NCBI GenBank assembly: GCA_026686845.1
Contig: JAIVEN010000013.1
Location: forward strand, 14,962,001 to 15,026,000
Source: Adenanthera pavonina
Taxonomy: Eukaryota; Streptophyta; Magnoliopsida; Fabales; Fabaceae
Direction of reading: 5' to 3'
Length of the DNA stretch: 64,000 nt
The notes beneath the pieces are model-generated. The model saw only the letters and a program-made list of their open reading frames with translations. It had not been told where the DNA came from and ran no database searches. The translations under genes and the position numbers were made by a program. Positions 47,201 to 58,772 of the stretch are shown here, one piece after another. Numbering within the stretch: position 1 is the stretch's first letter; each line of letters begins with the position of its first letter.

Positions 47201-48250
47201 GGAAGTGATCTAAAACTAAGTGAAAACAAGATTGATAGTAAAGTTAATAAAGCTCCAAGGTAGTCTCTTACCCTTTGCTTAATGTTATTGTTTATGAATG
47301 TTCTATATGTTATTATGATTTGTAAATGATGCCATGTTGCTGTTATGTATTTTTTCTATGATTCGTGGCTATTTTATATTAAGAGCTGAGCCCCGGGATA
47401 CCTATTTACTAAGCCGTTAGGCTGCCAAATTTTTGTCCAACAACATGGTTAGTTCTAATGTTTTAATGAAAATATGCTATGTTTTTTATGCTTTCAAATG
47501 TTTTGTGATAACATGATTGTACATGTAAGTTGACTACTAAGATCTTTTAGATCTCACCCCATAGTTCCCCAATTATAGGGCCAAGTAATGGAAAAGGGAT
47601 GCATGTGGAGTATAAAGAATGATGATGATGAAACCATACTAGGAACTATTAATATTTTGATTTAAACTACTTATTTTGAATGATTCTATAAAATCATACA
47701 GTGCCCCAAAAATTTAGTTGTTTTAGGAATGATATGTCACTAGTTTGGTTATAATTGTGGCTATATAATGAAAGATATATATGTTTTTCTAAAACTGTTC
47801 CAGTTTAAGTTAAATCTAACCCCTAAGGGTTTATGTTAATTCTTTGACTAGTATAAGTAGAATAAATGTACAAAATAAATATGGTTAGAAAGTAGACATG
47901 TAGAGTTTTCCAAAGATACTACTTATGTATGAAATAGATCTGTATTATATGAGAAATGAATTTTTAACTGTAAGGCTAATATTTCGGACAGAAATAGGAA
48001 CATGGAAATGAATAGTAAAGTTTTTACAATAAACTATACTAATATGAGCTCTGTTTTCAAGTTTGATATTTTTCCCAAGAAATTTGAGATATGCACGATT
48101 CTTGAATAGCTGAGAAAGAATTTTTACACATTTAATTATGAATTTTGAAAGTTCATTGTGTAGTGAGCAGTAAATCCTTGGAAAATAGTTTTAGACTATT
48201 TTAAAGTTTTAATTGGTTAAAGGTATTAAGTATTAAGTACCCTTTTTATA
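44290..48250 (+). repeat. Family-G LTR split by a solo family-S LTR
   Basis: Left part 44290-45110 starts TGAAACAACCCC, a decayed TGTAACATCCC, and has a TATA box CCTATAAATATCCC at about 44995. Right part 47047 to about 48250 holds downstream LTR blocks (GAGCCCCGGGATAC, TTAGATCTCACCCC). The interruption is the insertion at 45111-47041. The right limit is approximate because another family-G LTR fragment abuts it. Confidence 0.5.
45111..47041 (-). mobile_element. Solo family-S (sirevirus-type) LTR with perfect 5-bp target-site duplication
   Basis: 1931 bp, TGTTAGG at 45111 to CCTAACA at 47041, flanked by TGGCT (45106-45110 and 47042-47046). Orientation is minus: the 3' signature (rc of CACCCAAGAGGGGGGATGAA) is on the left. 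The tract 45790-46400 carries many TTATNCGNATAA-type units, and the TATA box lies at about 45673 (rc CTATAAATAGAAC). No internal domain adjoins it, so it is a solo LTR. Confidence 0.92.
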
Positions 48251-48269
48251 CACTAAAAGAATTAAAAAT

Positions 48270-50515
48270 TATAATGTAACCCTAGGTCAAGGGCATTTTT
48301 GTAATTTCTAAAAATTTCTATCATAATGGAGCTCACGATGAACTGAACTCAATGGAATACTACTTAAAGGCTAATTAAGTTTGTATGAATTTATAATTAG
48401 AATCGGAAGTTGAAAAGTAAATATTATATCGAAAAAGGAATTGGAGACCCTATAAAATATATTAAGGGCATAAGAATAGTATGTGAACCCCATATAAATA
48501 TATTTTGAAACAAGAGAATGAATTTAGTCCAAAATTAAATTTAGGACAATTCTATACTAATTAAATAACAATCACGGCAAAAATATTTAATCGGTATGGG
48601 TAAAACTTATCAGTAAAGGTTATTTTGGACTGTTAAAAATTATGAAGCAATTTTTGGATAAAAAACTCCTTAAGTGGTGTGAGATATAGCTCCTGGACAT
48701 GGAGGGAGTTAATTTATCTGATTAAGTGAATTATTTGCTTAAAGGATAACCAAGGGTAGTTAGTTAACTAATCTTCACTATTCACTCATCTCATCTCTCT
48801 CCTCAAGATGCATGGTTAAGCACTTAAGACCACTCTTTCTTCTTCATTTGGGCATGCAAAACAGAAGGTTAAAGAGAGAGAGAGAGAGAGAGCTTGAAAG
48901 CAATGAAAGAAAAGGAGAAGCAAGAAGCAAAGAATCAAGCTCAAGTTGCAAGGTTAAGAACCTTTGGTCTCTAGCTTGTATTCTCTTATAGTTTAAGATT
49001 GTTTTGTAGAGTTTTTCTTTCATCTCCTCTCTCATAAGTTGCGCTTATAGCTTGTTTAGTGAGAGAAAGTTGAGTCTTGTTCAAATAATGGTAGGGAAAA
49101 GTTTAGAATAGGTGATTAAAGCAAGAAGACATAAGTTGATGCAAGTTTTATGGAGTAAATATTTTCTCCCAATTTTTCCTTAATTTTAGCTCAGAATAGG
49201 GTTTATGATAGAGATGAGATTAATATTTTGACCTAAAAAATGGATTCCTTGGGTCTAAAATAGATAAATACAAGCGTGTTGCATAAGAAAATTCAAGAGG
49301 AAAACAAAGTGAAATTGCTAAGTTCAAATGTGCACTTGGTGAGTGAGGTCTTGAAATTAGTAACTTATGATCTTATTTTATGATGCATTAGGGTTCAGAA
49401 AGGTTGAGGAAGATCAAGGGTAAGATGTACAAAACTTAGAAGATGAAGGAATTGCATAAGGTAATTGATTTAATGCAAAATCATTTAAGTTTTAATGCTT
49501 TATGATATCATACTTTGTTTTAATGAACTTGTGACTATGCATGTGTTTGTTTCAATGCTTTGTGATGATTTTGCATTGTTGGATGAGTTGAATGAGGGGT
49601 CTTGTGACCCTAGGATGTCCAATTTGCAAAGTGAAACCATGCCAAAATTTTTATGAAATATTATGGCATGATATGTTTGTATGATTTCCATTAATGTTTT
49701 CATGAAATATTGATGATAATGTGATTGCATGATTGGATATAACTACTAAGATTCAATTATTCTCATCCCTCCGTTATGCTAACATTGTCTCGGAATACAA
49801 TATGTCAAGGCTTCCAAGGAGGAGAAAGGAAAGGAGAAAGAAGTTGCTAATTAAGATGAATTTATTCTCTTTGATAATATGTTTGGAATATTTGTGTAAA
49901 TTATTATACATGGTGTTAAATTTGTACCTTCAAATATTAGTGTCTCTTTAGGTCCAATGTGATGTATGATATGATGTGAGAACAAGATAGGGCCATGTAT
50001 ATATCTTATGACCTTTATTTTGTTAAGTTGAAGGATGTAAATGGTACTTTTGACCCTTATATGATAAATCTAACACTCTTTAGGCATTTTTGTGTTGAAT
50101 GTATGGGTGTTATATATGTATGGAAACTAGATAGATTTGGATGTTTGTACGATTTTATATGATTTTTCAAAGTTAGTACTAGAAACTAAAATTTCAGAAA
50201 AATGACCAAATTAATAGTAATTATGTTTGAAATTTACTATGTCAATTGGTCCAGTCAATGCTCTGGTTCATATTTTTTCCATGTAAATAATGTTTTTAGA
50301 TAATTTTAGAGACTTGAATCACTCGTATATAATTTTTTTGGATCTAGTTATGAACTTTCAAAGTTCATCTGGTAAAATAGAAAAATGCCAAATGAACAAT
50401 ACCATTAACTTTAAAATTCTGTTTTGGGAATATATGTGATTCAAGCTACCAAATGGACTTCAATGGTCATAATTATGATATAATACATAGGAAATAAGCC
50501 TAATGACCCAGGTTT
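48270..50515 (+). repeat. Family-G LTR fragment
   Basis: It begins with sequence matching 39030 onward of the complete LTR (GGGCATTTTTGTAATT-like, CAATGGAATACTAC) and runs through the (GA)n tract at 48875-48892, the CTAGGATGTCCAATTTG block and GGAAATAAGCC near 50490. The terminal GGTGTTACA is not preserved. Confidence 0.5.
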
Positions 50516-51400
50516 TATAGTCTTTATGTGAAACTCAATGATTTATATTTGTATTATCGGATCATAAAGTTTTGGATATTAAAATACACATATATGGCTT
50601 TAAAAGAAAGTGAAATCCTGTTGTTCAAAACCTTAGTTTTCTTTTGATTGCTATTTTTAAAATATCTCTTAAATTATATATGGTTTTGATGTAAAACTTA
50701 TTTCATATGAAAATATACTCAAATATCTTTTCAAAGAATGTTATTTCACTCAAAATAGAGTTCATTTGAAAAAGGTGTGGTTATTTGATATATAGACTTT
50801 CAATTTTGACTTGTTATCACTATTCTAATCATATCTTACAAAATGCACTAGATTTCCAAGTGAAACTTATTTAATTTGAAATTAGACATTTAGAGCTTTC
50901 CAATGATAGGTAATTTACATAATTCAAAATTAAAATATGGAAGTTATGCCTTTTGCAAATTTTCTGCACTAACTTACATGAATAAGGACTTAGATCTTAT
51001 TCATTTATTGAAGCTTTAGAAATTGAAATTTCTCTTTGGATAGATACAACATTTAAAGACTTTCTTCTTATTCATATATCAAAGGTCTAAAACTTGCTAA
51101 CACTTTCTAGATAACTCTTAATCATATAAGTATGTGTCTTATACATTTATTTAAGCTTCAATGGCCTTTGGAATGGCTCTTAAGCATTTAAAGGAAACTC
51201 CCTTATTCGTATTAGACATATTAGAGTGCCTATAATGGAACAACTAGATTTTTATATAATGACTATATTTCACTCTTATCTATAAATATGAATTTCCAAA
51301 CTTATTTCTAAGAGGTTCTAAACATTTTGGAGCTAGAATGTGATCCAAAAACTTGAGTTTGATTCTTTCAAAGAGTGAAACATAATTCTTGAGTCAATTC
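50516..51400. other. Unassigned repeat-like tract
   Basis: No gene. Repeated CTTATTCATTTATTGAAGC- and CTTATTCATATATC-like phrases and a TATA-like TCTATAAATATGAATTTCC at 51279 suggest a decayed LTR, possibly of family S. No boundary was found. Confidence 0.25.
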
Positions 51401-51967
51401 TGTTAGGTCTGCTAGCTTTCTAAGAGGGGGTGAATTGGGAAGTTTGAAATTTTCTACAAAATTACAAAAGAGCAGTGAAAGCAAAAGTTACAAAAAAACA
51501 GAGTATAGAATGTAATAGAGCAATAAGCAAGGTAGAGGAAGGAAAGACAAAAAGATTTATCCTAGTTTGGTCTCTTCCTCTTGACCTACGTCCAGTCTTC
51601 AAGCTATCACTTGAGATTTTTTACTATCTTTTAAGAATTCAATGAGCTCCTTGCAATGCCACAGTACAACATTGAGCTCTGTTCTAAAAGCTTACAAATT
51701 CTCACTCTGCACTCTAACTAAGTGCTTCCCAAATCCTTTGTAAAATCCCCTCACAAGAAAATCTTTCTTCAAGAAGAAGATAAGATTATTTACAACAAGA
51801 GAAACTCTCTAATATAGAGTATGTTTGATAGTTGAAGTACAATAAATGCAGTATGAAAGAGTATAAGGCTTTGTCTAATGATTTTGACAGAGTTTCAGTA
51901 TATACAACATAATTTTGTTACCAACAACTTCAAATGAAGTTCTATTTATAGATTTATATTTTAACTA
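51401..51967 (-). repeat. Family-S LTR, interrupted by the sirevirus element at 51968
   Basis: It starts (on plus) TGTTAGGTCTGCTAGC, then AAGAGGGGGTGAATTGGG, the reverse complement of the family-S LTR end. It runs to the TATA region (TTCTATTTATAGATTTAT, 51940-51957), where the next element is inserted. The rest of this LTR would lie beyond the right edge of the window. Confidence 0.65.
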
Positions 51968-53770
51968 TATTAGTTCAGCTGGTTTCCCAAGTGGGATGAA
52001 TAGGGAAGATTGAAATTTTTCTGAAAAAATCAAATACAGTGGTGATACTAAAAGTTTACTAAAAAATAGAGTGTAAGGAATAAAGAGTAAAGAGAAGAAA
52101 ACTTAGTGATTTATCCTAGTTCGGTTTATTTATCTTGACCTACGTCTAGTCCCCAAGCCACCACTTGAAATTTCTCCACTATCTCTTGAAAGATCTGAAT
52201 GGGTTCTTGCAATGACCGCAATATAATACCAACTCGAACTTTAAGCTGAAACAAACTCCTTTACTCTTCTCACTCAAAAGTAAGCAACCACCCTTAGTGT
52301 ATTCTCACACTAAGTACTCTTTACAGGAGTGTAGATTTATACAGAATGTAAACTCTCTTAAAAGAGTAGATATGAAAGTTAAGATACAATGAATAAGCTA
52401 AACAGAGGGTAGGTAAGCATTGAATGAATCAATAATCGAATCAGCAAACTTTTGGCATATATATTGTTTTTCTCATTTTTCAACAAGTTAAATGAGGTCC
52501 TATTTATAGTTTCGGGGCAGAACTATCTGTTAGAAACAAAGATTAGCCATTACTCTTATTAAAATGGCCATTTACCTACCGCATTAAATGCATCTGACAG
52601 AAGTTATACGGATAACCTCCTTAGGTTATGTGAATAATGTGTAACTGTTTGCCTTTGTTTTCAATGTAGAGCTTTCGTTATGTGGATAACCTAGCTAGGT
52701 TATGTGGATAATGTGCTACCCAGAATGACTAAGTTTTAGCTCAAAATCATTTTCATGAAAACCCACTCATTTATTAGGATAACATTAAGTTTTTCTTAAA
52801 CTGAGTTTTTGTGAAACTTAGGTTATCAGGATAAGCTCCCAAAGTTATGCGGATAACCAATTTTGCTAAAAAAGAGCTATGAGTCCTGTAACATGGGTTT
52901 TGCGGATAACCTCCCTAGGCTATGCAGATAGCCTATTTACCTGATGAAAGTTCAAGTACTCTAAAATATAGGTTATGTGGATAACCTCCCTAGGTTATGC
53001 AGATAACCTGTTTACCTGAGGAAAATTTAAATACTCTAAAATATAGATTATGCGAATAACCTCCTTAGGTTATACGGATAACCTATTAACCTGCAGACTC
53101 CAAGTGCTCTGTGACATACGTTATACGGATAACCTCCCTAGGTTATGCAAATAACGGGTTGAACAATACAAGTTGCCTTCACTGTTCACTCCCTTATGCG
53201 GATAAGATGCCTACTTTATCATGATAACCACTTGGACAGACTTGAGAACTTGGTCCATAAGCTGTGTTATGTGGATAACCTCAATCCCTTTTCATGAAAT
53301 TGAAGAATGGACTTAAGAAAAGCTTTGAGATTTAGTCTTTATCCCCATAACTTTCAATGGTTATGCACATAAGGTAAGATATTTTCATGAAAATAAAGTA
53401 AAGGCTTAGAAACATCTTTGAAGTTAAGACCTTATCCCTATAAGTTAAAATATTTTTATGAAAACAAGGTGAACACTTGGAATTATTTTGAAATTAAAGC
53501 TTTATCCTCATAAGATAGCTCTTTTCGTGAAAACCATTTTGAAATCATGAGTTAATCATTAATCATTCAATTAATTTTCTCATTTAATTATTGGGTTAAT
53601 TGAAATTCAAAGCTTAATTATCTTCTTTTGCATATAATTTCCTAAAACAAGTGACACAGTTCTTTAATCTTCAGGAAACTCCAACTTTGTTCTTTATTTC
53701 ACTTGTGTTCCTTTGATATTGGATTTCCAAGCTTATTTGTTTTAGAATCATTAAAACCTCTGAATTAACA
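51968..53770 (-). repeat. 3' LTR of the sirevirus-like element
   Basis: On minus it runs from TGTTAATTCAGAGG (53770) to ...AACTAATA (51968), where the other LTR has AACTAACA. The tract 52590-53420 contains about twenty TTATNCGNATAA-type units, often paired as GGATAACCTCCCTAGGTTAT. Then come the TATA box (rc ACTATAAATAGGACC at about 52497-52511) and the leader region. Confidence 0.85.
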
Positions 53771-53790
53771 TTCTTCCCCTTTTTGATGAA
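53771..53790 (-). promoter_or_regulatory. Polypurine tract before the 3' LTR
   Basis: The minus strand reads CATCAAAAAGGGGAAGAA directly before the LTR start. A similar GATGACAAAAAGGGGGAGAG at about 54155-54175 lies inside the end of the third ORF. Multiple such tracts are a known sirevirus trait. Confidence 0.75.
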
Positions 53791-54063
53791 GACAAAACAA
53801 CTTAAACTTATTGTTAGTACTTGGGTTTGCATAAAGGTCCCCCTCAATATGTGCATAATGTAAATAAACTCAAATAATGTAGAGAACATATCTCAAAACA
53901 AGGAATATAGGAATGAACAAAGTTCACAGAAGGAAACTCATGGTATTATCAATATTCATTACAAGTACAAAAGCAAAAGATATAGAAACACAACAACTGA
54001 AAAGCAGTAGAAAAGAACAAGCAAGCATAAATCAACAAATCTAATTAAGTTCCTTTCTTTTTC

Positions 54064-57000
54064 TTAGATTTCTTCTTCTTTTTCTTTGTGCTCTTCCTTT
54101 GCTTTATCTTTTTCCTCTTCCTTCTCTCCTTTCTTTGTATCCTCTTCTTTCTCTTCTCTCTCCCCCTTTTTGTCATCAATAAAATGAGGGATTTGATCAA
54201 CACCAGCATCCATCCGAGCAATGTCCTGATCATGCTTGGCCTTCTATTCCATAATTCTTTGAAGTCTTTCATCCAAAGAAAGAGGAAGGATGGAGGGTTG
54301 GGTTAGAACAATGGACACTAGGACAAGCCGCAGTGGCATACTGGCAGTGACAGGAGTAATAGAAGGGAATACAGGAATGAAAGGTATATCAGGCATTACA
54401 GGTGGAGGTGAGATAGTAGGAAGGGTGGTAGGAGAGGGATCAGAATCAGAGGCAATGGTGATGATTTCTTGTAAAGTAGCCTCAGCAAGATAACTTATGC
54501 CTTCAAAGGAGATAGGGTCAAGGAAAGTAGGAAAGAGATCATTAATCTCTTGTCTTCGGTGATGAAGATAAATTTGGTGAATGAAATCACCTTCAGGGAA
54601 GAGAACTAAAGCTCTACTTGGATCATTGACAGCTTCTTCCTCAAGACCATAGTCCAAGTTAAGACCTAGCTCCTTTGATAAAGCAGGTGATTATATAGAG
54701 GCAATTGGTTCAGTGTATATGGAAGGTGGTGGTTGGATTAGTGAAGAGGAAGGCTGAGGAACACCAAAAACAATTTCCTCACATAAGAGTTTTACTTCTT
54801 GGGTGAGACTTTCAAACTTGGTCTCAAATTTCTCTTACATCTCAGTAATGAGATACCCAAGATTGATCATGTCTTCTCTATGCTCTTTCCTGGTGGCCAT
54901 TGCAATTTAGAACAAGTTTTTGTATAGTGAAGGAATGTCTGAGGGAGTAGGTAGGTCAGTGACTGGGATTTCATCAAGTTTACTTTGAGTGGGAGAAGGT
55001 GTATAAGGCTCGAGTTGCAAAGATTGAGGTGGTTCAGAGGGTATGGATGGAGAGGAACTTGAATCACCAACTGTAAGACTCTTTGAAGTAGTTGTGGATT
55101 CAGAACCTTCTTCCATATCTCTCTTCTTGTCAACCCACTGCCATTGTCTAGACTCATCCCCATCTTCTGTAGGACTTTCTCACTTAATTCTTCTAGAAGT
55201 AGTGCAGGCCCTCTTTCAAGATGCAGAATGTTGTGAAATTTCAGAACCTTGGTAATAATATGCCTAAATGGCAACTATGAGTCCTGTCTGTAGGTCCTTA
55301 CCTTCCACATCCTCTGCAGGATGATATCCACCATATTCACTTGTTTACCCTTTATCAGCAGTAGCATGACTTGGAATTCTCCTCTGGATAGATAATTGAA
55401 GCCTCCATTCTTGTTGAAGAACATGCGAGAGACAATGTAGTGAAGAATCATGTTCTGAACAGTCAGAAGAGTTGGGGCAAATTTTCCTTCAGAAGGCATA
55501 TTTTGTCTTTGCTTAAGCAGCCTTAAGACTATTGTGCTCCATTTGTAATTGGCTTCATCCCCATTATCTTCATTTACAGTTTCATTTTTAGGGGGATACT
55601 TCGAATTCTCAATGTTCACCCTCATTCCTCCAGTAGGCAAACTCAGAATCTCACATAGCAAATCAGGGTGCAAGGTAATCCATCTCTTCCTCAATCTCAC
55701 TTTAAGCACCTTTGTGTCATGGTTAATTCTCAGAGAATTATACCAAGCACGCACAACTTCCTCATCATAGTCCTCCTTCAGTTCAATTAGACCTCTATAT
55801 TTTTCTACCAGCATAGCAAAATCAAACTTATTCCTTACTAGAAATTCTTCTATTCTAACAAAATGAGGCTTGACTACCTTACATTTTTTGTAATATGCCT
55901 TATATGACTCATTTAAAACCCTTGTACCAATAAGCTCATCTGTGATTAACACTTCCTCAGACTCAGTAGCAGAAGAACTTACGTGTGTGTCAGCCTAAGG
56001 TTCTGATTTTGGAATTTCCTTTGGCTTTGGTGTTCTGGGCTTCTTCGTTGGAATACTCAACTCAGCTTCAGCTTTTCTCTTTCCTTGACTTGGTGATTTC
56101 GAAGCATATTTTGACTTTACGTTACAATGTGGTTGTTCCCCTTGATTGCTGTTGAATCAAGAAGTTTTGATAATTTCAAATCAACTCTCAAGAGCCTGGA
56201 ATGAAGATATCAAAGATGACCAAAAGACTCAAGTGAGGAAATTTTGGAGAAATCTGTGCAAGATTCGTTGTAGGATGTTTAATTATGTTTAAATATGGGT
56301 AAAAGACTTTGATTTGAGGAAAAGATATTTTAAAAACTTAATTTTATGAAATATTTGAAAAATACCCACCAATAGACGAAGTTTGAAAAGTTTATATTGA
56401 ACTGTCATATTAGAAATTCGAACTTTGGCTGTGGAAATTCGAATTTCGAGCTAAAACTGAGCAAGTCTGAAGAGATGCCTCTCTAACAGACGAATTTTGG
56501 TTGTTCAAAATTCAAATTTTCATAAGTGTCTGAAAGAAGTAGTTGAGCAACAGACGAACTTTGAGTTTTCAAAATTTGAACTTCAGACAAAATGAAACTT
56601 ATGAAAACTGAAGAAATTCGTCTGAAACAATGTTTAAGTTCATCTGAAATCAAGATTATATTGAGTTTCAAAATTGCTCACTGACAGACGAACTTTGAAC
56701 ATGGACATTCGAATTTTAGAAGCTAAAGCTAAGGTTGTGAGTCTATTGCAATAATATGTTGACATATGAATGACAGTGTTTATAAATTCGAATATTAAAG
56801 TAAGTCTGCAAAGAGGTCTCTCTGACAGATAAATTTCACTTATTGAAAATTTGAATTTCGAAGTAAATGAACTGCTATGCTTTTTGAGCCTGCTAAGAAC
56901 AAACAAATTTTGGGGCACCAAAATTCGAATTTCAAGGGCACTGTAGCAAATTGAAAACACTGTTCACACTTAACAGAAAAACTTTTCACTTGGAAATTCG

Positions 57001-57832
57001 TATGTCACAACATGGAAATATTTTCTAAGTTTCAAAATTCGAATTTCACTTCATGAACAGACGAACTTCAGTATTTCAACGTTGGAAGCTTTAACCTTCG
57101 GTTCCTTCAAAATTTGTTTGTTGACCAACCAAAATTCGAATTTCAGTATGTCAGAAGCATTAAATACGGTTGGTTAACGGATAGTTTTTCAGAGTAACCA
57201 TTGGATAACTTCTCCAATGGATAGATTTTGTCTCTAACGGACATTTGAGACCTAAATCTATAAATATAACATCATTTGAAGTTGTGGGATAACGAATCAA
57301 ACTTTGTATATACTGAAACTCTGCCAAATCTTCTTCTCAAAGACTTTGACCCTTTTACTTCAATACCTGTACTTCAACTTTTATATTCACTCTATTCAAG
57401 AGAGTTTCATCTTTGTAAATAATCTAATCTTCATCTAGAAGATAGATTTTCTTGTGAGGAGTTATCACAAGGGATTGTAAAGCACTTTGTGAAAGTGCAG
57501 AAAGAGATTGAGTGAGCTCTAGAAAACAGACCACTGATGTTGTACTGTGGCACTTGCAAGAAACCCGTTGAATTCTTGTTGAATAGTGAAAAATCTCAAG
57601 TGGTGACTTGGGGACTAGATGTAGGTCAAGTGGAGAGACCGAACTAGGATAAATTTCTGAGTCTTCTTCTCTTTTCTGCTACTTTTACTGTTATTTATTT
57701 AGACTCTATTTTGCCTCCATATATTGCATTTTTCACCTCTTTAACATTTTGTAGAAAAGTTTAAACTTCCCAATTCACCCCCCTCTTGGGAAGCCAGCCT
57801 AACTAACAATTGCCACCCTTAGTCTTTGCCAT
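54064..57832 (-). pseudogene. Third ORF (env-like position) of the sirevirus-like element, split by a solo LTR
   Basis: The ATG is at 57832-57830. Eight codons in, the frame is cut by the solo LTR 56150-57808 and resumes at 56147. Visible parts: a basic stretch with KRKAEAE and KKPRTPKPK (about 56010-56085) resembling a bipartite nuclear localisation signal; a ~220-residue domain (55952-55277) with KPHFVRIEEF, VVRAWYNSL, ILSLPTGG, ILHYIVSRMF and NYLSRGEFQVMLLLI, like the 'putative plant transposon protein' domain of such ORFs; a Ser/Pro-rich linker; a coiled-coil-like segment near 54800-54870; and a charged Lys/Glu tail up to the stop at 54064. Defects: TAG at 55997-55995, a stop at 55275, later stops and a frameshift. 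Positionally this is the 'env-like' ORF, but no signal peptide or membrane span is evident. Function unknown. Confidence 0.7.
56150..57808 (+). mobile_element. Solo family-S LTR inserted in the third ORF, with AAATTCGAATTT-type palindromes
   Basis: 1659 bp, TGTTGAATCAAG to CTAACTAACA, flanked by perfect ATTGC duplications (56145-56149, 57809-57813). The end carries CCCAATTCACCCCCCTCTTG, the family signature, so orientation is plus, opposite to the host element. The tract 56400-57150 has about ten AAATTCGAATTTC-like palindromes paired with ACAGACGAACTTTG-like units. Then come a TATA box (ATCTATAAATATAACATC, about 57257-57274) and a conserved leader. Confidence 0.95.
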
Positions 57833-58772
57833 ATTAGTAATTCCAGAGGATTTGGGAAGGTAAAAGAGATTTAGAATTGGTTGAAAAGAGTTTTGAGAGT
57901 TGAAAATTGGATGGGCTTTTAGAGATTTTGGAAATCTTGAGGAGTATGATTGGAGATTTTCAGGATAGAGTTAGGTTTTTTGCATAAGGTTCTGCTAAAA
58001 ATCAGAGTCCTATATATAGTCTCAAGGTTATGCACATAACCTATAGAGGTTATGCGAAAAACGAGCTTCTGAAGTTGTATGCAAAGCCACAGTTTGCTGG
58101 GTTATATGGATAAGATCCTTAGGTTGTCCGTATAACCAAGTTGAGATAGAGGGGAGAAGAGAAGAGTTATCCGAATAAGTATACTTTCATGAAAAGGAGT
58201 TTCACAAAAGTCACACAGAGAAAAAAATGCTAAACAACAGGTTATCCGGATAACCTTGCCACCTTATACGGATAACGTTCTTACTTTGGGAACTTCTTCT
58301 CTAGAAGTAATGTTATGCGGATAAGATAGGTAGGTTATCCTGATATTGAATTACACAACTCACAAAGAAAGATGCAAACAAGGTAGCTTATATGCATAAG
58401 GTAGAGACCTTATCCGAATATTGAGTTCCATAGAGGCCCGAGGTTCACAAAAGGTCTCATTTTCATGAAAATCTCCATACCTTATGCGAATAACCTCAAA
58501 TATAGAGTCTATACACGCCATAAAATCAACTCATTTTTAGTATAAGGTTATGGGATTATGCAGATAACCAAATTTGAAAAGCTCATAAACACTTACTAAT
58601 AGCCTTGTTATCCCCATAAGCCACTTCTTTGCACTAAAACTCATTTCTAACGTGCATGTTACTTCTTTTCCTCATAGTTTAATTACTTCAAATTAAACTT
58701 CTAGATACTCTAATGCTTAAGTTAGTGTCATCAATTACTAAATTATAGCTTTAAGAAGATTTCAGAGAAAAC
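57833..58772 (-). promoter_or_regulatory. Spacer with palindrome array and TATA box upstream of the third ORF
   Basis: This lies between the pol stop (58773-58775) and the third-ORF ATG (57832). The tract 58024-58625 holds a dozen or so TTATNCGNATAA-type units, including the perfect palindrome GGTTATCCGGATAACC (about 58241-58256). Directly toward the ATG is ACTATATATAGGACT (about 58007-58021), like the LTR's ACTATAAATAGGACC. TATA to ATG is about 180 bp. It looks like an internal promoter built on the LTR plan. That reading is inference. Confidence 0.55.

Noticed and set aside
54088..54306. Hydrophobic plus-strand open frame as a membrane protein
   Set aside because: It is the complement of the Lys/Glu-rich tail of the third ORF of the sirevirus element.
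58024..58625. CRISPR-like repeat array (also 45790-46400 and 52590-53420)
   Set aside because: Repeats are short, variable palindromes at irregular spacing inside plant LTR/retrotransposon sequence; nothing prokaryotic.
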